Source: Litsea cubeba
Taxonomy: Eukaryota; Streptophyta; Magnoliopsida; Laurales; Lauraceae
NCBI GenBank assembly: GCA_012931725.1
Contig: CM022946.1
Coordinates: 132,809,642 to 132,873,641, forward strand
Reading direction: 5' to 3'
Length of the DNA stretch: 64,000 nucleotides
Shown piece by piece: positions 12,431-25,765 of this stretch (the stretch's first letter is position 1; each line of letters begins with the position of its first letter). Under the pieces are notes generated by a model. The model was not told where the DNA came from, did not search any database, and was given only the letters and a program-made list of their open reading frames with translations. Made by a program: the position numbers and the translations under genes.

Positions 12431-14304
12431 AGAATCCATTTGGTCCTCCAAATGGCCTAAACCAAATCGAAATCGAAAACCCAAAAAGACAAATGAAAAC
12501 ACTGACACCCTATGCTAGACCTTGGTGACTGAGAGACCCTCTGACCAAACCTGACGTTGAGATGCACGGTCAATCACACTCTGATCGGTTGAAGGCTTCA
12601 CACTAATCCACACATCTGCTCGAAAACAAACTCCTCTGGCCAAACTAGTGTCCAACACTCCTAAGCATCCTTGGTGTCATCTGTCGTTCCAGCACTAAAT
12701 CATTTCCTTTACTTGTCTCATCATTCACTGTCAGTCCAAGAAACTGCAATTTCTGCCTCTTTCTATCACTTCGGAAATCTGTGCCTTAAGTCCTATAAAA
12801 CTATACACGGTGCTCCTGATGCTTGCCTCTTCGGATCTCATTCTTCAAGTCTTCTACCATCGACATCTGAAACTTTCGATCCCTGTCTTGAATGATGTTG
12901 ATCCTCTCGTAGACCCAACTTTGTCCTCAACTGAACTAATACACATCCGGACATTCATCATCCCTTCACTTCATACACCTCCGAACTCCAACCAAAGGCT
13001 ACTACAACTCATCCATTCAATGCGAAACAAATCTTAAAATCTTAAACATGATGACTAAAACAATACTTAGATAAATCTCATAACTTTAAAACATAGTAGA
13101 AACCGAACCTCCAATTTGTCAAGTAAAGCTTAATAAATAAAGTTTATCAAAGTTTGAATATGAAATAACATTATTCATTTTGAAATTCGTATTTTCACAA
13201 CCCAACAAATCATTGAAATACTCAACAGTTTCAAATTAGGATTTTCAAAAATCAATCAAATTCATATAGTATGACTATACATTAAACTTTGTCGAAATCT
13301 GAGTGTTAATTAAACACTAAACCTTATTGAAAACTAACTCATTTGTTTATAAAATCTTGCGGAAATCTAAATAAAGTTGAGCGTTAAGACAATTGTAGGA
13401 AATCTACATAAAATCTAAACACAAAAACCCTTAAGAAATTTCATTTTACATAGCCGAAGAAAACAACTCAATGAAATAGAAATCTCACACTACTCTTTGA
13501 GAAAGAACAAAATTTTGAGTTACATGCTTTTAAAGACCAACCTTGAAAACAAAATCATGTGACTCATGAAAAGAGTATAATGACATAATTTATTTCAAAA
13601 TAGCTTTAAAGAAGAAACATAAATCCATTTTTAAACATTACAAGGATAAACCATAGATATTAATGAAAACATATCAAAGATGAAAACATCAAGAAAAATC
13701 ATTTTAAATAAGAAATGAACATCCAAACCACCGAGGGTACTCCCTTGCTGAATCAACTACACCGGCTACGCTACAAGTCACCAAAATTCTCAACCAAAAC
13801 CATCCTTTTGCAGTCCTTCATCTCGGAAAGATAGTCTGAGTTCGCCCAAAATCCACATTCACTTACCTTGGTACGCTGCACGATGATCTTCGATTAGCTG
13901 AGAGGGGATCTTCACATACTGCTCAAGCCCAACTCTGACGGGCAAATGCACAAGTCTTCTCTCAATAACCACATGAAGATGCTGAAGGCTGAAAGTCTGC
14001 TGATGTTTTCCGAAAACAACATACTAAGTCCACGAGGTTCTCAGTCTCCGACACAAATACAGACAAAGACACCGAACAAAGCATGGAGACTCTAAGTTCT
14101 CCACCACTAAGGAGGAATCTGGCCATCCAAATCTCCTAACAACACGAACTAAAAGAAAAGACAAGCAAAATCTCCCGAACTGAAAGAAAAGCCGACTCAA
14201 ATCCAACGAAACAAAGACACGGGAAAACAAATCGACACAATCTAACGAGTCCTCACCACACGTCTTAATGTCTCTAGAGTATTTTATTTCCTAGAAACTA
14301 ACCA

Positions 14305-14316
14305 GCTCTGATACCA
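14305..14316 (-). other. Primer-binding site (tRNA-iMet), array copy 3
   Basis: Minus strand TGGTATCAGAGC, 4 nt from the end of LTR copy 4. Confidence 0.95.
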
Positions 14317-14320
14317 AACC

Positions 14321-17300
14321 TGTCACGCCCCGAAACCGGGACCTGCAGCGAACCGATCTCGGGGTGCGAAATTTTGGAATAATTTGAAACTTTTTGTTAT
14401 AGTTCCCAAGATCCGCGTGAATGAGGATATTCACATGCCAACACAATCAGAGTATATTTTTCGCGGAAGCTACACATGGTGTTACGACCCGGAATCCGTG
14501 GCCATCGGGTTCCGCATCGCACGCAACCAATTCCACAAAGCCATCAATCACAACACACTGAGCTGGTAGTAACAAATCTATTATTTCCCACATATTCAAG
14601 TTACAATTAACATATGTCTTAATTACAAACCCAAAGACAAAGGCTGGTAAAGCCATACAAAGATATATCCAACTAAACAGAAATACTACCCTCAAAGGTT
14701 TAATACGAACTCCGGTGCCAAACTTGACATCTAGATGATATCAATGGGCAGCCTCTCACGTCAGACCGGCGGTCCTACCGCCTCCTCTGATCAAACACCT
14801 ACAAACAGAAAGAGAAGGAACTGGCACCAAACAAAAAGGGTCAGACACGACGGTCTGGCAAGCAAATAAACAAATAATATGAAATAAAAGAGCATATATA
14901 AAACCTGACGAAATCATCGTAAAACCGAATAAATAGGCTAAACAATAATAACAATAAATCATGATAAGACGATCAAAAGACCGAACATGAATATCAAAGC
15001 AATAAACGAACAGTCTCTAAACATAAATGTCTCGAAAAGATAATCACCTAAACAAAGCATTTAATAATTGGAAATACATTTAAAAACTGAATAGTAGGAA
15101 CAATACGATAAAGGTCGATATCGTAAACATTAAACAAATCAAAGCATAGAAAGCATAACCGACAATAATCATAAACTAAAGTAATATACGGATAAAACCT
15201 AGGCGACCACAAATAGCTAAATCCTCCTATCACCGAAGTAATAAGAGCAAACAGAGCGTAGCCACTAAACGTGGTACTAAACAGAGGATCAGAACCGTAG
15301 CCATACAAATGGGACCGGCAGATCATTACCGTTGCCATGGTCGGTACAGACGGAATCCAAGCTGCAGCTGGCGGACAGAATAAAGACCCCAAGCCGGGTG
15401 ATCAGCCCGACAAGGTGACCTAAGCCTAGTGGTGCCTTTAGTTTTCAAAACTCGAACGGATACAAATCTAACATAATACTAATCCCTTTGGCTCAGGGGC
15501 TCGCACCACATAGCTCTGGCCCCGTCTTGCCTCGGGGTTTTGTTTTCGGAATCATAGCCTCTTTGGCTCATGGGCTCGCACCACATAGCTCTGGCCCAAT
15601 CTTGCCTCGAGGTTTCATTTTCAAAATACTAATCTTAACAAATCATGGTCTCATCGAAGAAATCCCGAATGTGACAAACATACTCCAAATCTCCTTTCAA
15701 ATCGAATCGGAGAAAACGTACGAATTTCGATGGTGAACCGTTCAAATACACATCAAAGTGATTTGTATAAAATCATACGATCAACCCTTTCGAACATGGG
15801 AAGACACATGATTTTATAACAAATCACCGATGCTATTTAGATTAGTTCACCAAAGAAAACAAATACAAATGCAAATACAATTACAAATACATTTTTCTGA
15901 CTTGAAATGGAATGGATAGTGGAGAATGACTTAATGACTTACCAAGGGACCATCACAATGCACATTTAACCTTTAAACATTAATAAATAAAGAATGTGTT
16001 TGATGCCAATGAAAATCCATAATGTTTAAATGATAAAGTGCGCATTGAGACCCGAAAGGTTCCCGGATAATTTTACATACTTTCATTCTCTCATTGGTCC
16101 CATTCCCATTTCACAAATTTCCAAGTGTCGAAGTAATGACAAAACTCTTAAAAACAGGCCCATAACTGGCCTTGAACCAAACCCCCGAAACAATCCTTTA
16201 AATCCGGCCCAAACAGACCTTGAAATTAGTTCATAGTTAAACCTTGAATGGCCCACAAAACACATCTTAAAAACAGCCCAAACAAATCTTGAGATGGCCC
16301 ACAAAACTGATTTTTAAAGCGACCCAAACTAGACCTTTAGTGGCCCACAAAAACTGATTTTTAAAAACAGTCCAAACAAATTTCGAACAGGCCCACAAAA
16401 CAAACTTTTAAAACAACCCGAAGCTAAACATTTATTGGCCCACAAACAAACTTAAAAACAGCCCAATGTCAGGCCCTAAAATGACCCAATGTCAGATCTG
16501 AAATGGCCCAATAACAGTTTTAAAATAGCCCCAAAACCAACCTTGAAACAGGCCCGCAAACAGATTTCTTAAACAGTCCAAAAACTGATTTGAATCAGGC
16601 CCACAAACAGATTTTTAAAACAACCCAACACTAGACCTGAACCAGGCCCACAAACAGAATTTGAAACAGCCCAATGTCAGGCCTTAAAATGACCCAACAT
16701 CAGGTCTTAAAATGGCCCAAAGATTGATTTGAATCAAGCCCAAGGAAACCCCCAACAAACTGGCCCACAAAATCCTCAAAACTGGCCCAGACCCGAGCCC
16801 AGACCGAGCTGGGCTCGCTCGAGCGGACCCAGGCCCGCTCGAGCGGACCCAGACAGAAGCTGGGTCGCTCGAGCGACCCACTGGGTCGCTCGAGCGGACT
16901 GGGCCTGCCCAGTCCAGCCCGAGTCTTCTTCTTGCATTTTTTTTTCTGATTTTTCTTTGATTCCTTTGATTCCTTTTCTTTCATACTCAATTCCATGAAT
17001 TGTTGGGCCCTTCCTTGGCCTTCCAAACACATCAAACCATCCATAAAACTATCCAATTGATCAAACACAACCCTTTTTCAAAGATGAAAGTCTTCCCCCT
17101 TTTTCCTTAAACACACCATTTAACATAAGAAAGACTAATGTTTCAAAGTGAGCAAAGTGAAGAGAAACCTACTACACAATGTAAAGCAATAGCATAAATG
17201 GAATACACCTAGTGCTTCATCATTCATTCAAAGCCAATCCATAAACCATGAAAAATTGAGCAAAATAAGGAAAAGACATGAAACTTAAACAAGAAACACA

Positions 17301-18287
17301 AGAACATCATATTAAATTGTGAAATTCACTTGCCTTGAGTCAAGAGAAGATGAAAAACACTCTATGAAAGTCCTCTAATGGCCTCAAGCTCCAAAATCAT
17401 GAAATCCCCAAAATGGCTCAAGAAGAAACCCTAGAAATCCACCATTGCAAACCTCCATGAAAACCCATTGCATGTATGACAAAACCCTTCAAAATGGTTT
17501 GGAAAAACAAGATTTGGAGAAAGAAATCCATTGCTTACCTTATAAAAGCCCAAACCAAGAAGAAATGCATGGAAAGGGGGTCTCTCCTAGCCCAAATCTC
17601 TTGCAAAAGACATCTAAGGAAAGCTTGGAGAGAGGGGAAGAGAATGGGAAGCTCCAATCTCCATTTAGCATCAAGGGAGGAGGGATACATGAGGAGAGAG
17701 AAAGGGGGCTGGGAGAACCCTAATCCCTCTTTGTTGCAGGAAATGAGAGAAAGAATGGGGGAGACAAGAGACCCAATGGGGTTTTATAGAACAAATGGGC
17801 TGGGCCCCATGGGCCCCAAGCTTACCAAAGCTGAAACTAAGGTTTGCGGGTCCCGAACGAAAACGACGAAGAAGACAAAAACGATCGGCGAAATATCTAG
17901 TTTCCGAAAAGTATATTTTCCCCAATTTCTGAAATTTTCGAAATTCATGGACAGATTTAGTGAAAATGTCATTTTTGCCCTTTTTCCTCGAAAAACGTGA
18001 TTTCTGAGTATCAAACCAAAATGATCAAAACATGAAAGTTGTTAAACTTCATAAAATAAGTCGAAATACACCAAATCCAGAATTTTTAGAAATCAAAAGT
18101 AATTTCCCATAAAAATACAAATCATAAGGACCGGGTCAAACTAAAGTCAACGGTCTACAAAATCTCCAAGGCAAGGAGAAATCCGGTCAAGCTCGAAAAC
18201 AAGATCAAACTAAATCAAATCTCGCTTAAAAAGCTAAACCACGATTAAAACAATGCTAAACAAAAGGATTGGGGTCGGGATCTTACA
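14321..18287 (-). repeat. LTR copy 4 (3967 bp)
   Basis: Complete LTR. Its primer-site-proximal half shares variants with copy 5 (ATAATTTTACATAC, GGATAGTGGAG, AAATCATGATAAG), while its U3 side shares AATCATAAGG with copy 2. This mosaic pattern fits exchange between copies. Confidence 0.93.
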
Positions 18288-18300
18288 TCCTCCCCCCCTT
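18288..18300 (-). other. Polypurine tract, array copy 4
   Basis: The minus strand reads AAGGGGGGGAGGA abutting LTR copy 4. Confidence 0.88.
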
Positions 18301-20179
18301 AGAATCCATTTGGTCCTCCAAATGGCCTAAACCAAATCGAAATCGAAAACCCAAAAAGACAAATGAAAACACTGACACCCTATGCTAGACCTTGGTGACT
18401 GAGAGACCCTCTGACCAAACCTGACGTTGAGATGCACGGTCAATCACACTCTGATTCGGTTGAAGGCTTCACACTAATCCACACATCTGCTCGAAAACAA
18501 ACTCCTCTGGCCAAACTAGTGTCCAACACTCCTAAGCATCCTTGGTGTCATCTGTCGTTCCAGCACTAAATCATTTCCTTTACTTGTCTCATCATTCACT
18601 GTCAGTCCAAGAAACTGCAATTTCTGCCTCTTTCTATCACTTCGGAAATCTGTGCCTTAAGTCCTATAAAACTATACACGGTGCTCCTGATGCTTGCCTC
18701 TTCGGATCTCATTCTTCAAGTCTTCTACCATCGACATCTGAAACTTTCGATCCCTGTCTTGAATGATGTTGATCCTCTCGTAGACCCAACTTTGTCCTCA
18801 ACTGAACTAATACACATCCGGACATTCATCATCCCTTCACTTCATACACCTCCGAACTCCAACCAAAGGCTACTACAACTCATCCATTCAATGCGAAACA
18901 AATCTTAAAATCTTAAACATGATGACTAAAACAATACTTAGATAAATCTCATAACTTTAAAACATAGTAGAAACCGAACCTCCAATTTGTCAAGTAAAGC
19001 TTAATAAATAAAGTTTATCAAAGTTTGAATATGAAATAACATTATTCATTTTGAAATTCGTATTTTCACAACCCAACAAATCATTGAAATACTCAACAGT
19101 TTCAAATTAGGATTTTCAAAAATCAATCAAATTCATATAGTATGACTATACATTAAACTCTGTCGAAATCTGAGTGTTAATTAAACACTAAACCTTATTG
19201 AAAACTAACTCATTTGTTTATAAAAATCTTGCGGAAATCTAAATAAAGTTGAGCGTTAAGACAATTGTAGGAAATCTACATAAAATCTAAACACAAAAAC
19301 CCTTAAGAAATTTCATTTTACATAGCCGAAGAAAACAACTCAATGAAATAGAAATCTCACACTACTCTTTGAGAAAGAACAAAATTTTGAGTTACATGCT
19401 TTTAAAGACCAACCTTGAAAACAAAATCATGTGACTCATGAAAAGAGTATAATGACATAATTTATTTCAAAATAAGCTTTAAAGAAGAAACATAAATCCA
19501 TTTTTAAACATTACAAGGATAAACCATAGATATTAATGAAAACATATCAAAGATGAAAACATCAAGAAAAATCATTTTAAATAAGAAATGAACATCCAAA
19601 CCACCGAGGTACTCCCTTGCTGAATCAACTACACCGGCTACGCTACAAGTCACCAAAATTCTCAACCAAAACCATCCTTTTGCAGTCCTTCATCTCGGAA
19701 AAGATAGTCTGAGTTCGCCCAAAATCCACATTCACTTACCTTGGTACGCTGCACGATGATCTTCGATTAGCTGAGAGGGGATCTTCACATACTGCTCAAG
19801 CCCAACTCTGACGGGCAAATGCACAAGTCTTCTCTCAATAACCACATGAAGATGCTGAAGGCTGAAAGTCTGCTGATGTTTTCCGAAAACAACATACTAA
19901 GTCCACGAGGTTCTCAGTCTCCGACACAAATACAGACAAAAGACACCGAACAAAGCATGGAGACTCTAAGTTCTCCACCACTAAGGAGGAAATCTGGCCA
20001 TCCAAATCTCCTAACAACACGAACTAAAAGAAAAGACAAGCAAAATCTCCCGAACTGAAAGAAAAGCCGACTCAAATCCAACGAAACAAAGACACGGGAA
20101 AACAAATCGACACAATCTAACGAGTCCTCACCACACGTCTTAATGTCTCTAGAGTATTTTATTTCCTAGAAACTAACCA

Positions 20180-20191
20180 GCTCTGATACCA
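20180..20191 (-). other. Primer-binding site (tRNA-iMet), array copy 4
   Basis: Minus strand TGGTATCAGAGC, 4 nt from the end of LTR copy 5. Confidence 0.95.
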
Positions 20192-20195
20192 AACC

Positions 20196-23100
20196 TGTCA
20201 CGCCCCGAAACCGGGACCTGCAGCGAACCGATCTCGGGGTGCGAAATTTTGGAATAATTTGAAACTTTTTGTTATAGTTCCCAAGATCCGCGTGAATGAG
20301 GATATTCACATGCCAACACAATCAGAGTATATTTTTCGCGGAAGCTACACATGGTGTTACGACCCGGAATCCGTGGCCATCGGGTTCCGCATCGCACGCA
20401 ACCAATTCCACAAAGCCATCAATCACAACACACTGAGCTGGTAGTAACAAATCTATTATTTCCCACATATTCAAGTTACAATTAACATATGTCTTAATTA
20501 CAAACCCAAAGACAAAGGCTGGTAAAGCCATACAAAGATATATCCAACTAAACAGAAATACTACCCTCAAAGGTTTAATACGAACTCCGGTGCCAAACTT
20601 GACATCTAGATGATATCAATGGGCAGCCTCTCACGTCAGACCGGCGGTCCTACCGCCTCCTCTGATCAAACACCTACAAACAGAAAGAGAAGGAACTGGC
20701 ACCAAACAAAAAGGGTCAGACACGACGGTCTGGCAAGCAAATAAACAAATAATATGAAATAAAGAGCATATATAAAACCTGACGAAATCATCGTAAAACC
20801 GAATAAATAGGCTAAACAATAATAACAATAAATCATGATAAGACGATCAAAAGACCGAACATGAATATCAAAGCAATAAACGAACAGTCTCTAAAACATA
20901 AATGTCTCGAAAAGATAATCACCTAAACAAAGCATTTAATAATTGGAAATACATTTAAAAACTGAATAGTAGGAACAATACGATAAAGGTCGATATCGTA
21001 AACATTAAACAAATCAAAGCATAGAAAGCATAACCGACAATAATCATAAACTAAAGTAATATACGGATAAAACCTAGGCGACCACAAATAGCTAAATCCT
21101 CCTATCACCGAAGTAATAAGAGCAAACAGAGCGTAGCCACTAAACGTGGTACTAAACAGAGGATCAGAACCGTAGCCATACAAATGGGACCGGCAGATCA
21201 TTACCGTTGCCATGGTCGGTACAGACGGAATCCAAGCTGCAGCTGGCGGACAGAATAAAGACCCCAAGCCGGGTGATCAGCCCGACAAGGTGACCTAAGC
21301 CTAGTGGTGCCTTTAGTTTTCAAAACTCGAACGGATACAAATCTAACATAATACTAATCCCTTTGGCTCAGGGGCTCGCACCACATAGCTCTGGCCCCGT
21401 CTTGCCTCGGGGTTTTGTTTTCGGAATCATAGCCTCTTTGGCTCATGGGCTCGCACCACATAGCTCTGGCCCAATCTTGCCTCGAGGTTTCATTTTCAAA
21501 ATACTAATCTTAACAAATCATGGTCTCATCGAAGAAATCCCGAATGTGACAAACATACTCCAAATCTCCTTTCAAATCGAATCGGAGAAAACGTACGAAT
21601 TTCGATGGTGAACCGTTCAAATACACATCAAAGTGATTTGTATAAAATCATACGATCAACCCTTTCGAACATGGGAAGACACATGATTTTATAACAAATC
21701 ACCGATGCTATTTAGATTAGTTCACCAAAGAAAACAAATACAAATGCAAATACAATTACAAATACATTTTTCTGACTTGAAATGGAATGGATAGTGGAGA
21801 ATGACTTAATGACTTACCAAGGGACCATCACAATGCACATTTAACCTTTAAACATTAATAAATAAAGAATGTGTTTGATGCCAATGAAAATCCATAATGT
21901 TTAAATGATAAAGTGCGCATTGAGACCCGAAAGGTTCCCGGATAATTTTACATACTTTCATTCTCTCATTGGTCCCATTCCCATTTCACAAATTTCCAAG
22001 TGTCGAAGTAATGACAAAACTCTTAAAAACAGGCCCATAACTGGCCTTGAACCAAACCCCCGAAACAATCCTTTAAATCCGGCCCAAACAGACCTTGAAA
22101 TTAGTTCATAGTTAAACCTTGAATGGCCCACAAAACACATCTTAAAAACAGCCCAAACAAATCTTGAGATGGCCCACAAAACTGATTTTTAAAGCGACCC
22201 AAACTAGACCTTTAGTGGCCCACAAAAACTGATTTTTAAAAACAGTCCAAACAAATTTCGAACAGGCCCACAAAACAAACTTTTAAAACAACCCGAAGCT
22301 AAACATTTATTGGCCCACAAACAAACTTAAAAACAGCCCAATGTCAGGCCCTAAAATGACCCAATGTCAGATCTGAAATGGCCCAATAACAGTTTTAAAA
22401 TAGCCCCAAAACCAACCTTGAAACAGGCCCGCAAACAGATTTCTTAAACAGTCCAAAAACTGATTTGAATCAGGCCCACAAACAGATTTTTAAAACAACC
22501 CAACACTAGACCTGAACCAGGCCCACAAACAGAATTTGAAACAGCCCAATGTCAGGCCTTAAAATGACCCAACATCAGGTCTTAAAATGGCCCAAAGATT
22601 GATTTGAATCAAGCCCAAGGAAACCCCCAACAAACTGGCCCACAAAATCCTCAAAACTGGCCCAGACCCGAGCCCAGACCGAGCTGGGCTCGCTCGAGCG
22701 GACCCAGGCCCGCTCGAGCGGACCCAGACAGAAGCTGGGTCGCTCGAGCGACCCACTGGGTCGCTCGAGCGGACTGGGCCTGCCCAGTCCAGCCCGAGTC
22801 TTCTTCTTGCATTTTTTTTCTGATTTTTCTTTGATTCCTTTGATTCCTTTTCTTTCATACTCAATTCCATGAATTGTTGGGCCCTTCCTTGGCCTTCCAA
22901 ACACATCAAACCATCCATAAAACTATCCAATTGATCAAACACAACCCTTTTTCAAAGATGAAAGTCTTCCCCCTTTTTCCTTAAACACACCATTTAACAT
23001 AAGAAAGACTAATGTTTCAAAGTGAGCAAAGTGAAGAGAAACCTACTACACAATGTAAAGCAATAGCATAAATGGAATACACCTAGTGCTTCATCATTCA

Positions 23101-24162
23101 TTCAAAGCCAATCCATAAACCATGAAAAATTGAGCAAAATAAGGAAAAGACATGAAACTTAAACAAGAAACACAAGAACATCATATTAAATTGTGAAATT
23201 CACTTGCCTTGAGTCAAGAGAAGATGAAAAACACTCTATGAAAGTCCTCTAATGGCCTCAAGCTCCAAAATCATGAAATCCCCAAAATGGCTCAAGAAGA
23301 AACCCTAGAAATCCACCATTGCAAACCTCCATGAAAACCCATTGCATGTATGACAAAACCCTTCAAAATGGTTTGGAAAAACAAGATTTGGAGAAAGAAA
23401 TCCATTGCTTACCTTATAAAAGCCCAAACCAAGAAGAAATGCATGGAAAGGGGGTCTCTCCTAGCCCAAATCTCTTGCAAAAGACATCTAAGGAAAGCTT
23501 GGAGAGAGGGGAAGAGAATGGGAAGCTCCAATCTCCATTTAGCATCAAGGGAGGAGGGATACATGAGGAGAGAGAAAGGGGCTGGGAGAACCCTAATCCC
23601 TCTTTGTTGCAGGAAATGAGAGAAAGAATGGGGGAGACAAGAGACCCAATGGGGTTTTATAGAACAAATGGGCTGGGCCCCATGGGCCCCAAGCTTACCA
23701 AAGCTGAAACTAAGGTTTGCGGGTCCCGAACGAAAACGACGAAGAAGACAAAAACGATCGGCGAAATATCTAGTTTCCGAAAAGTATATTTTCCCCAATT
23801 TCTGAAATTTTCGAAATTCATGGACAGATTTAGTGAAAATGTCATTTTTGCCCTTTTTTCCTCGAAAAAACGTGATTTCTGAGTATCAAACCAAAATGAT
23901 CAAAACATGAAAGTTGTTAAACTTCATAAAATAAGTCGAAATACACCAAATCCAGGATTTTTAGAAATCAAAAGTAATTTCCCATAAAAATACAAATCCT
24001 AAGGACCGGGTCAAACTAAAGTCAACGGTCTACAAAATCTCCAAGGCAAGGAGAAATCCGGTCAAGCTCGAAAACAAGATCAAACTAAATCAAATCTCGC
24101 TTAAAAAGCTAAACCACGATTAAAACAATGCTAAACAAAAGGATTGGGGTCGGGATCTTACA
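20196..24162 (-). repeat. LTR copy 5 (3967 bp, terminal 5' LTR of the array)
   Basis: Complete LTR at the right end of the array. After ...GGGATCTTACA at 24162 the sequence switches to unrelated DNA starting CAAGG, where every other copy continues into the polypurine tract. This is therefore the true outer boundary, and CAAGG (24163-24167) is the candidate target-site duplication; its partner lies left of the window. Confidence 0.93.
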
Positions 24163-24446
24163 CAAGGGAGCTTTGCAGACAAACACATTTTGATTACAGG
24201 AGGCTACCTCCTCCTCCTCCTCCTCCCCTCTTCTCCATCTTGAAAAACCCAATTTTTAGTGCATCATATCAGCATATAGTTCCATTGTAAGTGGAAACAA
24301 CTCTAAGTAAGAACAGTTGTGACGGGATTTTTTAGGGTATTAGATGATGCACATTTTAAATTTTGAAAGTTTAACATCATGTGTGGTTGAGTTCTAAAAA
24401 GATCATGTGGGGTTGCTGAAAACATCATGTGGGGTTGAGTTTTATT
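24163..24446. other. Unassigned flanking DNA with CCT microsatellite
   Basis: This is 284 bp of non-repeated sequence between the array and the 66-bp repeats, including a (CCT)n run at about 24207-24226. ATCATGTGGGGTTG occurs twice near 24401-24437, with a variant just upstream. I see no gene. It is the best candidate for pre-insertion DNA. Confidence 0.6.
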
Positions 24447-24582
24447 GGACCATTTTTATTGTCGATATCGACAACATAATTGAAACACAAAAAATACAGT
24501 CATTATCAGTATCGACCACTTTAGTTGTCGATATCGACAACATAATTGAAACACGAAAAATACAGTCATTGTCAGTATCGAC
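24447..24582. repeat. 66-bp tandem repeat with TTGTCGATATCGACAA palindrome, units 1-2
   Basis: Unit 1 is 24447-24512 and unit 2 is 24513-24578, each with the perfect 16-bp palindrome. Unit 3 begins at 24579, is split by the Sirevirus-like insertion, and resumes at 32880. A short ORF across it only reads the repeat. Confidence 0.9.
24578..24582. other. Target-site duplication TCGAC (left)
   Basis: TCGAC precedes the LTR TG at 24583 and is repeated exactly at 32879-32883 after the other LTR. The 66-bp repeat is continuous across the site, which proves the insertion boundaries. Confidence 0.95.
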
Positions 24583-25732
24583 TGAAAGTCCAAGGGATCC
24601 TAACCTTAGAGGGGTGTGAATAGGGTGATCTACAAATTAATGAGTAAATTTAATTTTCTTCAAATTAACCTTCAACTAGTGATGATTATATGAATAAGTG
24701 TGGAAGATAAATAAGACAATCACCACAAAGCAATCACCACAACAGAATCATTTATAGTGGTTCGGCCTCAATGCCTACATCCACTACCGGCTTGTGTTCC
24801 AACACCCCACCGGATTTTCACTATGTATGCTTTCCAAGGCTAAGCAATAACCTTACAATATTATTTTTCAAAGCTTAACAACAACCTATACAATATGCTT
24901 TTATAGGCTAAGCAAGAACCTTTACAGTATGCTTTTTCTTAGGCTAAGTAATAACCTTTACAATAAATTGATTTTTCTTTCTCAAAGAAGTGTCTAAACA
25001 CTAGAAGAGAAAAGGTTAAGCACTATTACAATGCCTATTAAATATATGAAGGTTAAATTCTAACTCACACAAAACACCATGAAAATGCAAAGATAAATGT
25101 TCATTAAGTGTGTGTGAAATCTTCAATCAAGTTTAAAATGAAGTTCGAGCAATTTATTCGAAAAGCATTTGAAAGTTAAGACACAAAGATTTGATTGAAG
25201 ATGATACTAATCACATGTATAAAGCTAACTTGAAGAAGATATGAAAATCAAAGATTCAAGTTGTATCAAAAGTTAAGACTAAACATGTAATGCAATTCCA
25301 ATGTTGTTTTCAAGGAACAAGGTTTAACTAAAGTCCAAATGATTGAGAACAACAAGGAAGGATTCAAACAAATTAATAAAACATGCTACAAAAGAAATCA
25401 AAGATTTTCAAAAGCATGATTACCAAAGATTGAAATATAGCTTGGTTTGAATCAAGAGGTGGAATCCAAAACAAATGAATCAAAGATTAAATAAGATATG
25501 GATTCCACACAACATAGTTAACATGCTAGAAAACATTTTTCAAAGGTTTAAAACAAAGCATGAAACATATGAGAAAAGAAATTAAAGCTTACTAGAGTTG
25601 AACTTCTTGTAATCAAGCTTTAGCTTTCCATTTGGACCAATTAAGCTTCCTTAATTCATTCCCTTTGCTTGGGCTCTTAAAACACCAAAAATGGCCTCTT
25701 CTATCATCAAAAAATACTTTGGGATGAACTTG

Positions 25733-25742
25733 TTTTTTATAG
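25733..25742 (-). promoter_or_regulatory. LTR TATA box (3' LTR)
   Basis: Minus strand CTATAAAAAA, directly downstream (in transcription) of the palindrome cluster. The equivalent in the 5' LTR is 32193-32202 (CTATAAAAAG), which would drive the element. Confidence 0.6.
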
Positions 25743-25765
25743 AAAAAGTGGTCCAACGGATACAT

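Larger units (their letters stand above)
12418..14320 (-). repeat. Array internal segment 3 (non-coding)
   Basis: 1903 bp between LTR copies 3 and 4. It shares GAAATAACATT and CATTCAATGCG with segment 4. Single-base gaps relative to other copies further break the small ORFs, as expected of non-coding DNA. Confidence 0.88.
18288..20195 (-). repeat. Array internal segment 4 (non-coding)
   Basis: 1908 bp and the 5'-most internal segment of the array in the direction of transcription. It groups with segment 3 at several sites but shares AAAATAAGCTTT with segment 2. Confidence 0.88.
1..24162 (-). mobile_element. Tandem array of a non-autonomous LTR retrotransposon (LTR-int repeated)
   Basis: The same sequence recurs with a period of 5871-5876 bp; one landmark lies at 1, 5877, 11752, 17623 and 23497. 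Each period is one long LTR plus one short internal segment. LTR termini read TG...CA. On the minus strand a primer site for initiator-Met tRNA follows each LTR and a G-rich polypurine tract precedes the next, so transcription runs right to left. No gag, protease, RT or integrase is visible in any frame, so mobility must have been supplied in trans; the architecture resembles the large-LTR derivatives (LARD type). The LTR ends (minus strand TGTAAGATCCC...GGCGTGACA) look like those of Del/Tekay-type gypsy elements, but that assignment is weak without coding sequence. Sharing of LTRs between successive internal segments is the pattern expected from unequal LTR-LTR recombination. The array enters from the left edge and ends at 24162. 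Confidence 0.93.

Noticed and set aside
1..24162. rDNA or other gene-family tandem array
   Set aside because: The repeat unit has LTR termini, primer site and polypurine tract, and no rRNA-like sequence.
24407..24619. 70-codon plus-strand ORF
   Set aside because: It reads through the 66-bp palindromic repeats and into the LTR; no independent support.
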